Positions 6,774-15,433 of a stretch of DNA of 64,000 nt are shown here, piece after piece. The notes below the pieces were generated by a model, which was given only the letters and a program-made list of their open reading frames with translations, searched no databases and had not been told where the DNA came from. The stretch is taken from the IMG/VR virus record IMGVR_UViG_3300020056_002227, positions 1 to 64,000 of that record; one strand, 5' to 3'. Both the position numbers and the translations under genes were made by a program. Positions within the stretch are counted from its first letter, which is position 1; every line of letters begins with the position of its first letter. This DNA comes from a virus.

Positions 6774-7108
6774 GGCTTCTTAGTTGAATCTTCCCATTCT
6801 CGTGCAAATTTGATTTTCTGCTCTTCCGACCATTCGACCAAATAATTATTATCTTCATCAAATGTCTCTAGCATCTGAGGCTCATCAATAATTGCTACAT
6901 CGATGATAGTTTCACCTAACCATTTTTGAGAGAACTCTTTGACCTCTTCGCAGGTTACAGAATCTTCCATCCACTGTTTTGCCAGTGTTTCATCAAGTTC
7001 TTTTTCTTCGTTCATGGCCTGTAAGGCCTCTGCGGGAATGAGATAGCGCTGTCTGAAAGAAGATACACAGGTTGCCAGTACGTATTTACCTTCAAGCTCT
7101 TTTTTCAT
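6770..7108 (-). CDS. Conserved hypothetical acidic protein (112 aa)
   Basis: First gene after promoter 7134..7162. Soluble, acidic, with an N-terminal beta-rich segment (G-K-Y-V-L-A-T-C-V-S-S-F-R-Q-R-Y) and a helical middle (E-E-V-K-E-F-S-Q-K-W-L). The N-terminal motif is seen in small T4-like phage proteins of unknown role. No catalytic motif visible. Overlaps glutaredoxin by 4 nt. Confidence 0.75.
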   Translation of the reverse strand: MKKELEGKYVLATCVSSFRQRYLIPAEALQAMNEEKELDETLAKQWMEDSVTCEEVKEFSQKWLGETIIDVAIIDEPQMLETFDEDNNYLVEWSEEQKIKFAREWEDSTKKP

Positions 7109-7133
7109 AATATAGCTCCATGGTTAAAAAATC

Positions 7134-7162
7134 ATTATATCAGATAAAAAGTGTGTTGTCAA
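7134..7162 (-). promoter_or_regulatory. Sigma70-type early promoter
   Basis: Minus strand TTGACA (7162..7157), 17 bp, TATAAT (7139..7134) with extended -10 TG: full consensus. Drives the 112-residue gene, glutaredoxin, ligase, SHMT, cytochrome c and SNase. Confidence 0.88.
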
Positions 7163-7169
7163 CACAAAT

Positions 7170-7307
7170 TTATAAAAACATTAATCCTATACAGAAACCA
7201 ATGTTTAAGCCTATAGAACACACCAGTACGAAATCTTTGGTAAAACTGGGTGGTTCAAACGTTATTATTTCCGGTTCTACTATTCTGTAGTCGCGTTTCC
7301 TTTTCAT
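7170..7307 (-). CDS. Possible small membrane protein (45 aa)
   Basis: Frame M-K-R-K-R-D-Y-R-I-V-E-P-E-I-I then a hydrophobic C-terminal segment F-V-L-V-C-S-I-G-L-N-I-G-F-C-I-G-L. It overlaps the 53-residue gene by about 50 nt in another frame and has no clear ribosome site; an ATG at 7358 would make it 62 residues. Kept because the C-terminal helix is convincing and the stretch would otherwise be non-coding. Confidence 0.45.
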   Translation of the reverse strand: MKRKRDYRIVEPEIITFEPPSFTKDFVLVCSIGLNIGFCIGLMFL

Positions 7308-7416
7308 TTGATTTAATAAGCACTCGTGTTCGTGGATCTGATCCAAAGTCTCGAGCATAGACGGTTTTACCTTTATCTGGGCTCTCGTAAATCTTTGGTA
7401 CGTTGTTGCCTTTCAT
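7255..7416 (-). CDS. Hypothetical protein (53 aa)
   Basis: ATG 7416 was chosen because GAGGAG lies 7 nt upstream; the frame is open further upstream but those starts lack a ribosome site. Sequence contains I-Y-E-S-P-D-K-G-K-T-V-Y-A-R and D-P-R-T-R-V-L-I-K-S, a short beta-rich soluble protein. Such peptides with E-S-P-D-x-G-x-T-V-Y occur in marine T4-like phages. Function unknown. Confidence 0.65.
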   Translation of the reverse strand: MKGNNVPKIYESPDKGKTVYARDFGSDPRTRVLIKSNEKETRLQNSRTGNNNV

Positions 7417-7429
7417 ATCAAACTCCTCA

Positions 7430-7672
7430 TCAAGTGTTTTTTGCATTATCAAGAATTTTACCCCATATGTATTCGGCCTCTGGAAATTCGACCATCTCAT
7501 CGACTTGCATATCAATATAGTCTAATTCGTCTAATGCAGCTGTCGTGACTTCGAGTTTCCACATATCATGGATTGCTCTTACAAATGCAGCATTATTGAA
7601 TGCCTGAGGCCCGAACTCTTTGAGAAAGTCCTCAAGCCGACTATATTCTTGTCTATCCTTTTTCTGGGGCAT
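7430..7672 (-). CDS. Conserved hypothetical protein (80 aa)
   Basis: ATG 7672 behind GGAGA, overlapping the end of the DUF454 gene by 20 nt. Acidic: contains F-G-P-Q-A-F-N-N-A-A-F-V-R-A-I-H and L-D-Y-I-D-M-Q-V-D-E-M-V-E-F-P-E. Helical, soluble, no motif recognised. Part of the primase-to-DUF454 operon. Confidence 0.7.
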   Translation of the reverse strand: MPQKKDRQEYSRLEDFLKEFGPQAFNNAAFVRAIHDMWKLEVTTAALDELDYIDMQVDEMVEFPEAEYIWGKILDNAKNT

Positions 7673-8099
7673 TTTTTATTTCTCCTTTCAACCAACCGAT
7701 ACGCTTACCGAGGTGTACTCGTCTGTCATATTCTTCTATAGAGCCTGGGTATCTCCAAGCCCAAACTAGCCAGAAGAGCATGAATAAACCAATGCTAACG
7801 GTAGCAATGGGTTTCAATTGGAGATAGAGAATCCAAACAAAACTAATCGTACAACATACAAGCATAACATACTTTGCTTTTGTTGGATAGACCCTCTTAT
7901 TCGTCCAATTCTGCACATATGGTCCAAAGGTTGGGTGTTCCCACACCCACTTTTCTAATCTAGGTGAACTCTTACTGAAACACCACAATGCTAGAAGAAG
8001 GAATGATGTTGTAGGAATGCCAGGTACAATTGCTCCGATGTAAGCCATACCTACTGATGCCAATCCCCCTGCTCTCCACAAATTTCTACGAATGTTCAT
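7653..8099 (-). CDS. DUF454 (YbaN-like) inner-membrane protein
   Basis: 148 residues. Matches the DUF454 pattern: R-A-G-G-L-A-S-V-G near the start, [16 protein letters not shown] at 22-37, [10 protein letters not shown] and [10 protein letters not shown], and further membrane helices around 75-115. The family is widespread in Proteobacteria with no established biochemical function. ATG 8099 overlaps the end of ALAS by 14 nt, with GAGG upstream, so the two are coupled. That placement suggests, but does not show, a role linked to tetrapyrroles. Confidence 0.85.
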   Translation of the reverse strand: MNIRRNLWRAGGLASVGMAYIGAIVPGIPTTSFLLLALWCFSKSSPRLEKWVWEHPTFGPYVQNWTNKRVYPTKAKYVMLVCCTISFVWILYLQLKPIATVSIGLFMLFWLVWAWRYPGSIEEYDRRVHLGKRIGWLKGEIKNAPEKG

Positions 8100-9285
8100 C
8101 AAATACTTTCCTCAATGCTGTTACCAAATCATGCATCATACCGTCATCATGTAATGGTGTTGGTGTTATTCTTAATCGTTCTGTACCCACATCTACCGTG
8201 GGATAATTAATTGGTTGAATGTATAAACTATATTTATCTAGTAGTTCATCGCTTATGACCTTACATTTTTTAGCATCACCGACCATGACTGGTACAATGT
8301 GAGTACAGGCTGCATCATGTACCATGAGACCAGCGTCAAGTATCATCTGCTTGAGTGTGGTTGCTCGCTCTTGATGTTTCTCCCTTAACTCATTATGATC
8401 TTTTAAGTAGCGTATTGATGCGATGGCTCCTGCACACACGACAGGTGATGTTGATGTGGTGAAGATGAAGCCGGATGCGATTGATCGAATTGCATCAAGA
8501 ACAATACTATCACCAGCAATGTAACCACCGTGACAACCAAACGCTTTTCCAAGTGTTCCATTGATTATATCTACCCTCTTTTCTCCTATTTTCTCACAGT
8601 ATCCTGCCCCGGTATTACCGTACAGTCCTACTGCGTGTACCTCATCGATATATGTAATTGCACCATATTTTTCTGCAAGATCACATATTTCTTTAATTGG
8701 GGCTACATCCCCGTCCATACTATAAACACTTTCAAATACAATACAAGGTGTTTGGCCATCCAGTTGAGATGTTTGTAGTGCCAATTCTAGTTCTGCCATA
8801 TCATTGTGTTGCCAAATCTGCTTCGAAGCACCACTGTGTCGAATGCCTTGAATCATACTAGCATGATTCTTCGAATCACTGAGATATATCAAATTTGGTA
8901 TGATTTGGGCTAGAGCTACCAGAGACCATTCATTTGCAACATATGCAGAAGTGAATAGAACAGCGCTCTCTTTCTGGTGTAAAAGCGCCAGCTCTTTCTC
9001 TAGTGTTACGTGGAAATGAGATGTGCCACCAATGTTTCGTGTACCACCCGATCCAGCACCTGTCTTATCAAGGGCTGTGTGCATCGCATCAATTACAAAT
9101 TGATTTTGACCCATATTGAGGTAATCATTCGAACACCAATTTACTATATTCTTAGGTGCGTATTTTCCGTACCATGTGGCTCTTGGAAATTCACCTCGTG
9201 TTCTTACGATGTCGTTGAAAATTCTATATTTACCTTGATCCTTTAGATCGGTAATTACCTTCTCAAACGCCGTCTTGTTTATCAT
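8086..9285 (-). CDS. hemA: 5-aminolevulinate synthase (C4 pathway)
   Basis: 399 residues, the length of alphaproteobacterial ALAS. Condenses glycine and succinyl-CoA to 5-aminolevulinate, the first step of heme synthesis. Seen: R21, [11 protein letters not shown] at 49-59, [13 protein letters not shown] at 76-88, D-S-K-N-H-A-S-M with H141, Y-I-D-E-V-H-A-V-G with D214 and H217, G-T-L-G-K-A-F-G with the PLP lysine K247, and R-L-R-I-T-P-T-P. These positions match the R. capsulatus enzyme almost one to one, and separate it from KBL/BioF relatives. ATG 9285 was chosen over an earlier frame start because it gives the normal N-terminus; it overlaps the previous gene by 23 nt. Apparently intact. Confidence 0.95.
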   Translation of the reverse strand: MINKTAFEKVITDLKDQGKYRIFNDIVRTRGEFPRATWYGKYAPKNIVNWCSNDYLNMGQNQFVIDAMHTALDKTGAGSGGTRNIGGTSHFHVTLEKELALLHQKESAVLFTSAYVANEWSLVALAQIIPNLIYLSDSKNHASMIQGIRHSGASKQIWQHNDMAELELALQTSQLDGQTPCIVFESVYSMDGDVAPIKEICDLAEKYGAITYIDEVHAVGLYGNTGAGYCEKIGEKRVDIINGTLGKAFGCHGGYIAGDSIVLDAIRSIASGFIFTTSTSPVVCAGAIASIRYLKDHNELREKHQERATTLKQMILDAGLMVHDAACTHIVPVMVGDAKKCKVISDELLDKYSLYIQPINYPTVDVGTERLRITPTPLHDDGMMHDLVTALRKVFDEHS

Positions 9286-9643
9286 CAACCTTGTCCCAAA
9301 TATTATCGGCTGTGAACCGATATGCTCCAATACATTTGTATCGAGTCCAGTTGTCAATTAAACTCAAAAGATACTCGTTTTCTGTCTCATACAAATAATA
9401 TATATGGCCAACCTTTGGTACAAAATTATACCGAGCACGATAAACCATCTCAGTTTGTTGGGCCAACTCTACCAACTCTTCGTATTCACGATTTAGTTGA
9501 TTCAGTCTCTCTTCGAAATATTTACTAGCATTTAGACCACGTTCACTTCGAAAGAGGTCAGTGTCCGGTAATTGAATGGCCGGAGCACTGACATTCGACC
9601 CATAAGGTAAAAGACCTGGAGCACTAGGCAGCGTATGCTTCAT
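9263..9643 (-). CDS. DUF2452-like protein
   Basis: About 126 residues. Matches the DUF2452 layout: an N-terminal [13 protein letters not shown], a long coiled helix ([14 protein letters not shown]), then [21 protein letters not shown] and [12 protein letters not shown]. Family function unknown; members occur in bacteria and phages. Start ambiguous: ATG 9643 overlaps the end of nrdB by 20 nt, a further ATG at 9673 is possible. Lies between nrdB and ALAS. Confidence 0.75.
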   Translation of the reverse strand: MKHTLPSAPGLLPYGSNVSAPAIQLPDTDLFRSERGLNASKYFEERLNQLNREYEELVELAQQTEMVYRARYNFVPKVGHIYYLYETENEYLLSLIDNWTRYKCIGAYRFTADNIWDKVDDKQDGV

Positions 9644-10826
9644 CCCAGCTACCCGACAGACCTGCCACTTCATATTCAGTTACACGATTCTCAAAGAAGT
9701 TGGTATGGTCTGCTCCATTCAGAACCCATTCCAACCAGGGAAGTGGATTGTCTTTGACTCGGAAATTTGGTTTCATACCAAGTTGAATCAAACGACGGTC
9801 GGTAATATATCGAATATACTGCTTGACTTCTGATTTCTCGAGCCCCTCAATCTCACCCATCTTATATGCAAGATCGATGAACTTGTCTTCAAGCTTTACG
9901 ATCTGACGAGACATTTCATAAATCTCTGCCTTGAATTCATCGTCTACAATACGAGGATGTTCTTGGCAGAACACCTTAAACAGTTTGGAATTGCCTTCTA
10001 CATGCATGCTCTCATCACGAATCGACCATTCTACAACCTTACCCATGCCTTTCATCTTACCGAACCGTTGGAAATTCAACAGCATCACGAAAGATGCAAA
10101 GAGGGCAACACCTTCATTGAATACAGATTTGGCAAGTGCCTGACCGAGTCCTCTCATTGTATTTACGTCCGACTCCATCATGTATTCAATCTTGTCGGCC
10201 ATCTCTTTGTATTCAAGGAATGCGTGATATTCTTCAGCAGACAGACCAAGGGTCTCATTCAGTAGAGCATATGCACGTTGGTGAATACCTTCTCGTGCAG
10301 CAAAGGAAGATAGCATGTTACGGACTTCGTTGTTCTTAAACTTAGGAATGAACTGATCAAAATAATTCTGTCCTACAGCAACATCTGACTGAGTAAACAG
10401 TCTCAGGATATTCGTGATATATTCTTTTTCTACCGGAGTAATCTTGCCACCTTTCCAATCGGACACATCTTCAGATAGATCGAGCTCATCTTCAATCCAG
10501 TGTGCCTTCTCATGTCTAGTTGTGATATCGATTGCCCATGGATAATGAAAAGGCTTATAAGTTTCAGAGAATTCGAGTAGACCACCAGAAGACTTTTTAA
10601 TCAAGGTATCTGCGATTGCCATTAGATCATTATAGGTACCAATGTGCTTATCATCGATAAAGATTTGAGGTACGGATCTTACGTTTGGATACTTTTGGTA
10701 AAACGACATGCGTTGCTCTTCATCATCGAGTTTGATCTCGGTAAATGTATAATCATGCTGCCGGAACCATGCCTTTGCTTTTTCACAAAAAGGGCAGAAA
10801 GACTTAGAGTAAATTACTACTTGCAT
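9624..10826 (-). CDS. nrdB: Ribonucleotide reductase small subunit with N-terminal glutaredoxin
   Basis: 400 residues. Residues 1-78 are a glutaredoxin (S-K-S-F-C-P-F-C with C11/C14, S-V-P-Q-I-F-I-D-D at 51-59). From about 85 on is a class Ia-type R2: L-S-E-D-V-S-D-W (first Asp ligand), R-E-G-I-H-Q-R-A-Y (Glu, His and the Tyr expected to carry the radical), F-N-E-G-V-A-L-F (Glu), I-R-D-E-S-M-H (Glu, His), and a C-terminus rich in acidic and aromatic residues that binds R1. So the metal and radical residues are intact. The fusion places the reductant on the enzyme itself. Between AOX and DUF2452 in the operon. Confidence 0.95.
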   Translation of the reverse strand: MQVVIYSKSFCPFCEKAKAWFRQHDYTFTEIKLDDEEQRMSFYQKYPNVRSVPQIFIDDKHIGTYNDLMAIADTLIKKSSGGLLEFSETYKPFHYPWAIDITTRHEKAHWIEDELDLSEDVSDWKGGKITPVEKEYITNILRLFTQSDVAVGQNYFDQFIPKFKNNEVRNMLSSFAAREGIHQRAYALLNETLGLSAEEYHAFLEYKEMADKIEYMMESDVNTMRGLGQALAKSVFNEGVALFASFVMLLNFQRFGKMKGMGKVVEWSIRDESMHVEGNSKLFKVFCQEHPRIVDDEFKAEIYEMSRQIVKLEDKFIDLAYKMGEIEGLEKSEVKQYIRYITDRRLIQLGMKPNFRVKDNPLPWLEWVLNGADHTNFFENRVTEYEVAGLSGSWDEAYAA

Positions 10827-10841
10827 TGGGGGATTTCCTCT

Positions 10842-11414
10842 TTATTGAGATAATTTAAAATTTGTTTGCGAATGGTGCTTTTCGTCCTGCTGGACTCTAT
10901 ACACCATGTCGTATAGTCTTGCATCGGGTTTCAGGTCATAATAATCAATTGCAAGTTTCGGTGCGGGTGTATTATCTATCTCGCCATGAGATATCATTTT
11001 CAAATAGCTCTCATAACTACGTACTGCTTCTTCTTCGAAATAATGTACCATGAGATGTGCCGTCTTAGGGAAGAAGATATAAAACACAAGATAATAATGC
11101 CAGAATATAAACTGAGCAACGAGAATCAATGCTCTTTCAAACCAATTCGGCTGTGCGATCTCAATGAAGAACATGAGATGCATTCTTTCGTTCTCGGCCT
11201 CTGCCAAGAGTTCTCGTATTTGTGGACCATATCCAGTCTTTAATTTTCTAAGACTGCGCAGATGAATCCACATGCCGGCAACCATACCAGGTACTCCGGC
11301 AATTGTTTCTAATACTACTGCTCTGTGACCATACCTCTTTGCGAAGAATGTATCAGCAAAGAATCGAAACATCTTTGTCTGACCATAGGCAAAGAAATGG
11401 CTTATCCTTGACAT
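10842..11414 (-). CDS. aox: Alternative oxidase (di-iron ubiquinol oxidase)
   Basis: 190 residues from ATG 11414 (GTG 11423 possible). The AOX signature is complete: V-L-E-T-I-A-G-V-P-G-M-V at about 35-46 (first Glu), A-E-N-E-R-M-H-L around 74-80 (Glu and His), Y-F-E-E-E-A-V around 126-131, and Q-D-E-K-H-H around 177-181 (Glu, His). Two hydrophobic amphipathic helices anchor it to the inner membrane. It would oxidise ubiquinol and reduce O2 to water without heme or proton pumping. Shorter N-terminus than mitochondrial AOX. It overlaps the 3' end of nrdA by 13 nt and precedes nrdB. Cyanophages carry the related PTOX; this copy looks closer to AOX. Confidence 0.92.
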   Translation of the reverse strand: MSRISHFFAYGQTKMFRFFADTFFAKRYGHRAVVLETIAGVPGMVAGMWIHLRSLRKLKTGYGPQIRELLAEAENERMHLMFFIEIAQPNWFERALILVAQFIFWHYYLVFYIFFPKTAHLMVHYFEEEAVRSYESYLKMISHGEIDNTPAPKLAIDYYDLKPDARLYDMVYRVQQDEKHHSQTNFKLSQ

Positions 11415-13186
11415 GCAACGCACTCGTCTTGATTCTCTTCTTTACCGTTGGTAAAATTGACGGGTGCAACCAAAGAATCAAGTTTCTCTCTTTCCACCTT
11501 GGCAGATACGTTCTCAGCCTTATTAGATGTTTCGGTGCGAAGATAGTAGAGACCCTTACAACCCTGTTTCCAAGCCTCGAAATGAACCTTGTGTAGATAT
11601 GATTTAGGAGCACCAGCTGGAAAGAAAACATTCAGAGATTGACCTTGACACAGATGAGTCTGACGATCACCAGCAAGTTTAACCAACCACAACTGGTCGA
11701 GTTCAATTGCTGTCTTAAATACTTCTTTTACATGGTCAGAAAGAAAATCAAGATGTTGGACCGAACCACCAGATGTAATGATCGAAGACCAAATTTCATC
11801 TGTGTTCTTACCGAGACGTTCTAGTTCTTTCTCTAGGTAGGGGTTCTTATTCAGGTGAGATCCAACACGAGTACGAGAGGTGAACGCATTTGCTTTCCAA
11901 GGTTCGATGCTGGGAGATGTATCTACGATCATAGAAGAATTAGCATTGGGTGCAATTGCTAGCATGTGAGCATTCCGGCGACCAGTACCTTTCATATCTG
12001 GTGCTTCACCCTTCTTCTTACCCATATCCAGCGTGGCCTTAACGGCTCTTTCCTTTATCAAAGAGAAAATTTCTTCATTCTTTTCTATTGCTGCATCACT
12101 GCCAAAAGGAATCATGTGTTTTTGGAAATAAGAGTGCAGGCCCATTGCTCCAAGACCGAGAGATCTTTCACGTTCTGCACTATATCGAGCACGAGAAATT
12201 TCGTCTCCAGCATGATCGATAAAGAACTGTAATACATTATCGAGGTAGATAATTAGATCTTCAATCATGGTGGTATCTTTCCAGTCATCGTATTTTTCTA
12301 CATTCACGGATGACAGACAGCATACAGCAGTACGTTCTTCGTTGGTGACAAGATGAATTTCATTACACAAATTCGAACCACGAATTTTCAGGCCCATATC
12401 TTGTTGTGTTTGAGGAAGAGCACGATTTGCTGTATCAATGAAATTCAGATAAGGTTCACCTGTTCGATATCGAGTCTCCAATAGATGTTCCCACAATTTA
12501 CGAGCCTTCATGGTATCTCTTACTGTACCGTCATCTGGATCAATTAGATCCCAATCCGCACCAGACTGAACTGCCTCCATAAACTTATCGGTGATATTTA
12601 CGGCGTGATGTAGGTTCAAATTTTTACGATTTACATCTCCAGTAGGAATCCGCATATTCACGAACTCGATGATATCTGGATGATCACAGTCAATATACGC
12701 CGCATAAGAGCCCTTTCTTGTGCGTCCCTGGCGGTACGCTACCATATCCGCATCAACGGTATGTAAGAACGGCATCGGACCAGGAGCCTTTTTGGATACT
12801 GCTCTTACGTCAGACCAGTGGCCACCAACACCCCCACCTTTAACCGACAACCATCTCAGCTCTGCACTATGGTCGATCAACCCTTCTAGGGAATCGGGAA
12901 CATATGTCAAGAAACACGAGATAGGTAATGCCTTTACTGGTTCACCCTTAACAGGTGCATTAGAAAGGACTGGAGAGGCAAACATGAACCAACCCTTAGA
13001 AACATAATCATAGATTCGTTGCGCTAACTTCAAATCACCATAAGAATATGCCACTGCAGCCCTTGCAAATGCTTGCTGGGGACTCTTCTCATCTTCACGA
13101 CAATAATAATCCTTTAACAGTTTCGATGATTGCTCTGACAGTAACTTGTTTCTCTTGTTATCGATTTGGATTCCAAGGTGATCCAT
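11402..13186 (-). CDS. nrdA: Ribonucleotide reductase large subunit, class I
   Basis: 594 residues, short for NrdA because the N-terminal ATP-cone is absent, so dATP overall-activity control is probably missing. Active-site features: L-P-I-S-C-F-L near 88-94, G-G-G-V-G-G-H-W, N-L-C-N-E-I (radical Cys region), A-V-C-C-L-S-S-V-N, P-N-A-N-S-S-M-I and the C-terminal redox pair C-V-A-C-Q-G. It reduces ribonucleotides with NrdB (9624). ThyX lies directly upstream. The 3' end overlaps AOX. Confidence 0.95.
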   Translation of the reverse strand: MDHLGIQIDNKRNKLLSEQSSKLLKDYYCREDEKSPQQAFARAAVAYSYGDLKLAQRIYDYVSKGWFMFASPVLSNAPVKGEPVKALPISCFLTYVPDSLEGLIDHSAELRWLSVKGGGVGGHWSDVRAVSKKAPGPMPFLHTVDADMVAYRQGRTRKGSYAAYIDCDHPDIIEFVNMRIPTGDVNRKNLNLHHAVNITDKFMEAVQSGADWDLIDPDDGTVRDTMKARKLWEHLLETRYRTGEPYLNFIDTANRALPQTQQDMGLKIRGSNLCNEIHLVTNEERTAVCCLSSVNVEKYDDWKDTTMIEDLIIYLDNVLQFFIDHAGDEISRARYSAERERSLGLGAMGLHSYFQKHMIPFGSDAAIEKNEEIFSLIKERAVKATLDMGKKKGEAPDMKGTGRRNAHMLAIAPNANSSMIVDTSPSIEPWKANAFTSRTRVGSHLNKNPYLEKELERLGKNTDEIWSSIITSGGSVQHLDFLSDHVKEVFKTAIELDQLWLVKLAGDRQTHLCQGQSLNVFFPAGAPKSYLHKVHFEAWKQGCKGLYYLRTETSNKAENVSAKVEREKLDSLVAPVNFTNGKEENQDECVACQG

Positions 13187-13195
13187 GATTGCTCC

Positions 13196-13864
13196 TTATT
13201 CGGTTACGTAATCTTTCGCAAGAGGAAAGATATGGTGAATTGCCGCGGCACAAGCACGCGCAAGTTCCATGTGTTCTTTTTGAGTACCATTTGCACTTCG
13301 GAGTTCAATATAGTGAATCCAAGAGCGAATGGTTCCATTGACATAAAGACGAGAGACAGTCAGTCCTTCAGGTAATACTGCCCGGGCTTGTTCTTTAGCG
13401 ATACCATTATCGATAGCCCATTTATATAGTTCTTTAACCTTGTGAATGAGTTCCATCTGTCTCATGTTCCATTTTTCATACAGTCGAGGATCATTAGTAG
13501 CAATAGAATTCTGTCGATTCTTGGGGTCTTGTAATCTTGCCTCTCTAGTTACAAATTCCAAATCTTCAGTGGGGTCTGCATAACGTTGACTGAATTCTTG
13601 GAAACTAAAACTACGATGCCTTATTAGCTGTCTTGCAATATCTCTTGTAGTTTCTACCTCGAGACACGCACTAGCCATTTCAAATGGCGACCAGTGTTTG
13701 TGTTTTGCAAGATACTTTAAAAGCTTTTCACTTGTTTCAGTATTGTATTGATTTGCAGGGTTACTGACTCGAGCACAGAAAGCAATCAAGTCTTGTATAT
13801 CGGATATCCCTTCAGAATCCATTAATCTAGTTGGTTGACTGTAACTAATCAACTTCACATTCAT
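13196..13864 (-). CDS. thyX: Flavin-dependent thymidylate synthase
   Basis: 222 residues with the ThyX motif R-H-R-S-F-S-F-Q-E-F-S-Q-R-Y at 82-95. It methylates dUMP using FAD, NADPH and methylene-THF and releases THF rather than dihydrofolate, so it needs SHMT (4065) but no dihydrofolate reductase; none was seen here. Active as a tetramer in the cytoplasm. Placed between primase and nrdA, 3 nt from the primase stop. Confidence 0.95.
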   Translation of the reverse strand: MNVKLISYSQPTRLMDSEGISDIQDLIAFCARVSNPANQYNTETSEKLLKYLAKHKHWSPFEMASACLEVETTRDIARQLIRHRSFSFQEFSQRYADPTEDLEFVTREARLQDPKNRQNSIATNDPRLYEKWNMRQMELIHKVKELYKWAIDNGIAKEQARAVLPEGLTVSRLYVNGTIRSWIHYIELRSANGTQKEHMELARACAAAIHHIFPLAKDYVTE

Positions 13865-13867
13865 TAT

Positions 13868-14887
13868 CTAAGTCCTTTTCCATTGTTGTAGTTTGAGTTT
13901 TGCCTCAAGGCCAGAGTATATATTCGACCTAATAATACTTCCAACATCCGTGCATCCATTGAGTATCATTTCATTAATATCCTTGCCTGGTACATCATGT
14001 GGCCAAATACAAATTTTATATCCCTGTTCAATGACCTTTTCCATGCGTTTGTGGATTTCTTTATTACGAGGTTCTGCATCGAATACAAATACGGCTTTCT
14101 CTTTCGCATTTTTTAGAGCTGAAGTGTTTCCGTCCGCTCCGGCCATAGCCACGGCGTTACGTAAGAAAAAGCTATCGATAGCACCTTCAACCACGTAGTA
14201 CTGTCTACTAAAATCAACTGTGTCTAGGCCAAAGATCTTAGGTCGTTCATCAAACATAATTGTAAGATATCGGACCCCATTGGGATCAAAGCCTCGGGCA
14301 GATACACCGAAGACATTTTTGTCTTCATCGAAAAATGGTATCACCAATCGTGGTTCGTCTCTATCTACGTTTTCGAATTTATTTGGGATGATTGAGTTAA
14401 TCCATCCTTTGAACTTGTTTACGTAATAGAGTCTGTAGTGCTGATTCGGAGGAATCTGCCTCTGGTTTATATATCTTTTGACTGGATGATTCCATTGGAG
14501 TTGACTGATTTTTTTGATGGTTTTTAGTGGATTATTTTTCTTGTTGAATTTTGGCTTTGCAGTCTTGAATTTATCATCTGGAGTAGTCGAGATTGAGTTG
14601 TTAGCTTTCTTGATGAACTTCTCAGCCACATAATCGTTATACATCATAGGGTCTTGGCCCTTAAGGAAGAACGAGAATGATTGACTTGCACCACAATTGT
14701 GGCAGTAATAAAGAAGGCTGTTATCTTTCTCTAGAAGCCAACCTCGGGCCTTAGACCGAGATTTTTGAGAGTCGCCGCAGATAGGGCAACGGAAATTGAT
14801 CTTATAGGGATTGGTAGATCGAATCTTAAAGTTTTCCAACCGACCCGACAATAGTTGGGCGTATTGGATATCAACGAAATCAAGCAT
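13868..14887 (-). CDS. 61: DNA primase, gp61-like
   Basis: 339 residues. N-terminal zinc site C-P-I-C-G-D and C-H-N-C-G-A-S around residues 34-62, a linker, then a TOPRIM region with Y-V-V-E-G-A-I-D-S-F-F near 213-223 and V-F-V-F-D-A-E-P. Synthesises RNA primers with the gp41 helicase (32000). First gene of the operon behind promoter 14923..14951. Confidence 0.9.
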   Translation of the reverse strand: MLDFVDIQYAQLLSGRLENFKIRSTNPYKINFRCPICGDSQKSRSKARGWLLEKDNSLLYYCHNCGASQSFSFFLKGQDPMMYNDYVAEKFIKKANNSISTTPDDKFKTAKPKFNKKNNPLKTIKKISQLQWNHPVKRYINQRQIPPNQHYRLYYVNKFKGWINSIIPNKFENVDRDEPRLVIPFFDEDKNVFGVSARGFDPNGVRYLTIMFDERPKIFGLDTVDFSRQYYVVEGAIDSFFLRNAVAMAGADGNTSALKNAKEKAVFVFDAEPRNKEIHKRMEKVIEQGYKICIWPHDVPGKDINEMILNGCTDVGSIIRSNIYSGLEAKLKLQQWKRT

Positions 14888-14922
14888 AATAAAGGGCCTA
14901 ATAGGGTTTAGTCTATAAGGTT

Positions 14923-14951
14923 ATTTTATCATGTTTGTTGGGGAATGTCAA
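14923..14951 (-). promoter_or_regulatory. Sigma70-type early promoter
   Basis: Minus strand TTGACA (14951..14946), 17 bp, TAAAAT (14928..14923), extended -10 TG. Heads the primase-thyX-nrdA-AOX-nrdB-DUF2452-ALAS-DUF454 operon; no later promoter was seen before 7162, so this is the likely source of ALAS and AOX transcripts. Confidence 0.85.
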
Positions 14952-15433
14952 CCTATAATTGAAACAAAATGTTCAAGACCCAAAAATGCAACGGCACCAC
15001 CCAAACCCATGAGGTAATACTTCCAATGCTCAAGTGATCGGAGCCGAGAACCGTGATCATCTAGTTTAGAAGAGAGCTCTATGGATAGTGCCTCTACCTT
15101 TTCTAAGATAGCTTCATCGTGCTTGAGTCTTTGCTTTGCATTATGTTCTGCAAGCTGTTTGTGGTCTCTACGAGAGGATTCTCTATACTCTTCTAGCTTC
15201 TTAGACATTTCTACGACACGGGCTTCATCTTCTTTACGATGTGTCTCAATTCTTTCTTCGAGGTCGTCGAGCTTCTCGGTTGCAATCTTAAGGACCTCTT
15301 CCTGTACAGCAGTCATTTTGGAAACGTCAATTAGTTTCTCCATGCTGCCTTCTACTTTGGAAAAGAAATTCTCAATTTGCTTGATATCTTTCTTAATAAG
15401 GGCAATATCAGTTTTTAAGTCTGATTCAGCCAC
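14948..15433 (-). CDS. Coiled-coil protein with C-terminal membrane anchor
   Basis: 161 residues: an almost continuous heptad-like charged helix from about 8 to 135 (V-E-G-S-M-E-K-L-I-D-V, then K-L-D-D-L-E-E-R-I-E-T), ending in Y-Y-L-M-G-L-G-G-A-V-A-F-L-G-L and V-S-I-I-G, a single transmembrane segment. Tail-anchored topology. Similar proteins are common in marine T4-like phages with no assigned role. Confidence 0.75.
   Translation of the reverse strand: MAESDLKTDIALIKKDIKQIENFFSKVEGSMEKLIDVSKMTAVQEEVLKIATEKLDDLEERIETHRKEDEARVVEMSKKLEEYRESSRRDHKQLAEHNAKQRLKHDEAILEKVEALSIELSSKLDDHGSRLRSLEHWKYYLMGLGGAVAFLGLEHFVSIIG

Noticed and set aside
8086-9285. The PLP enzyme as KBL (2-amino-3-ketobutyrate CoA ligase) or BioF
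   Set aside because: R21, the N-W-C-S-N-D-Y and I-N-Y-P-T-V segments and overall alignment to R. capsulatus ALAS favour ALAS.
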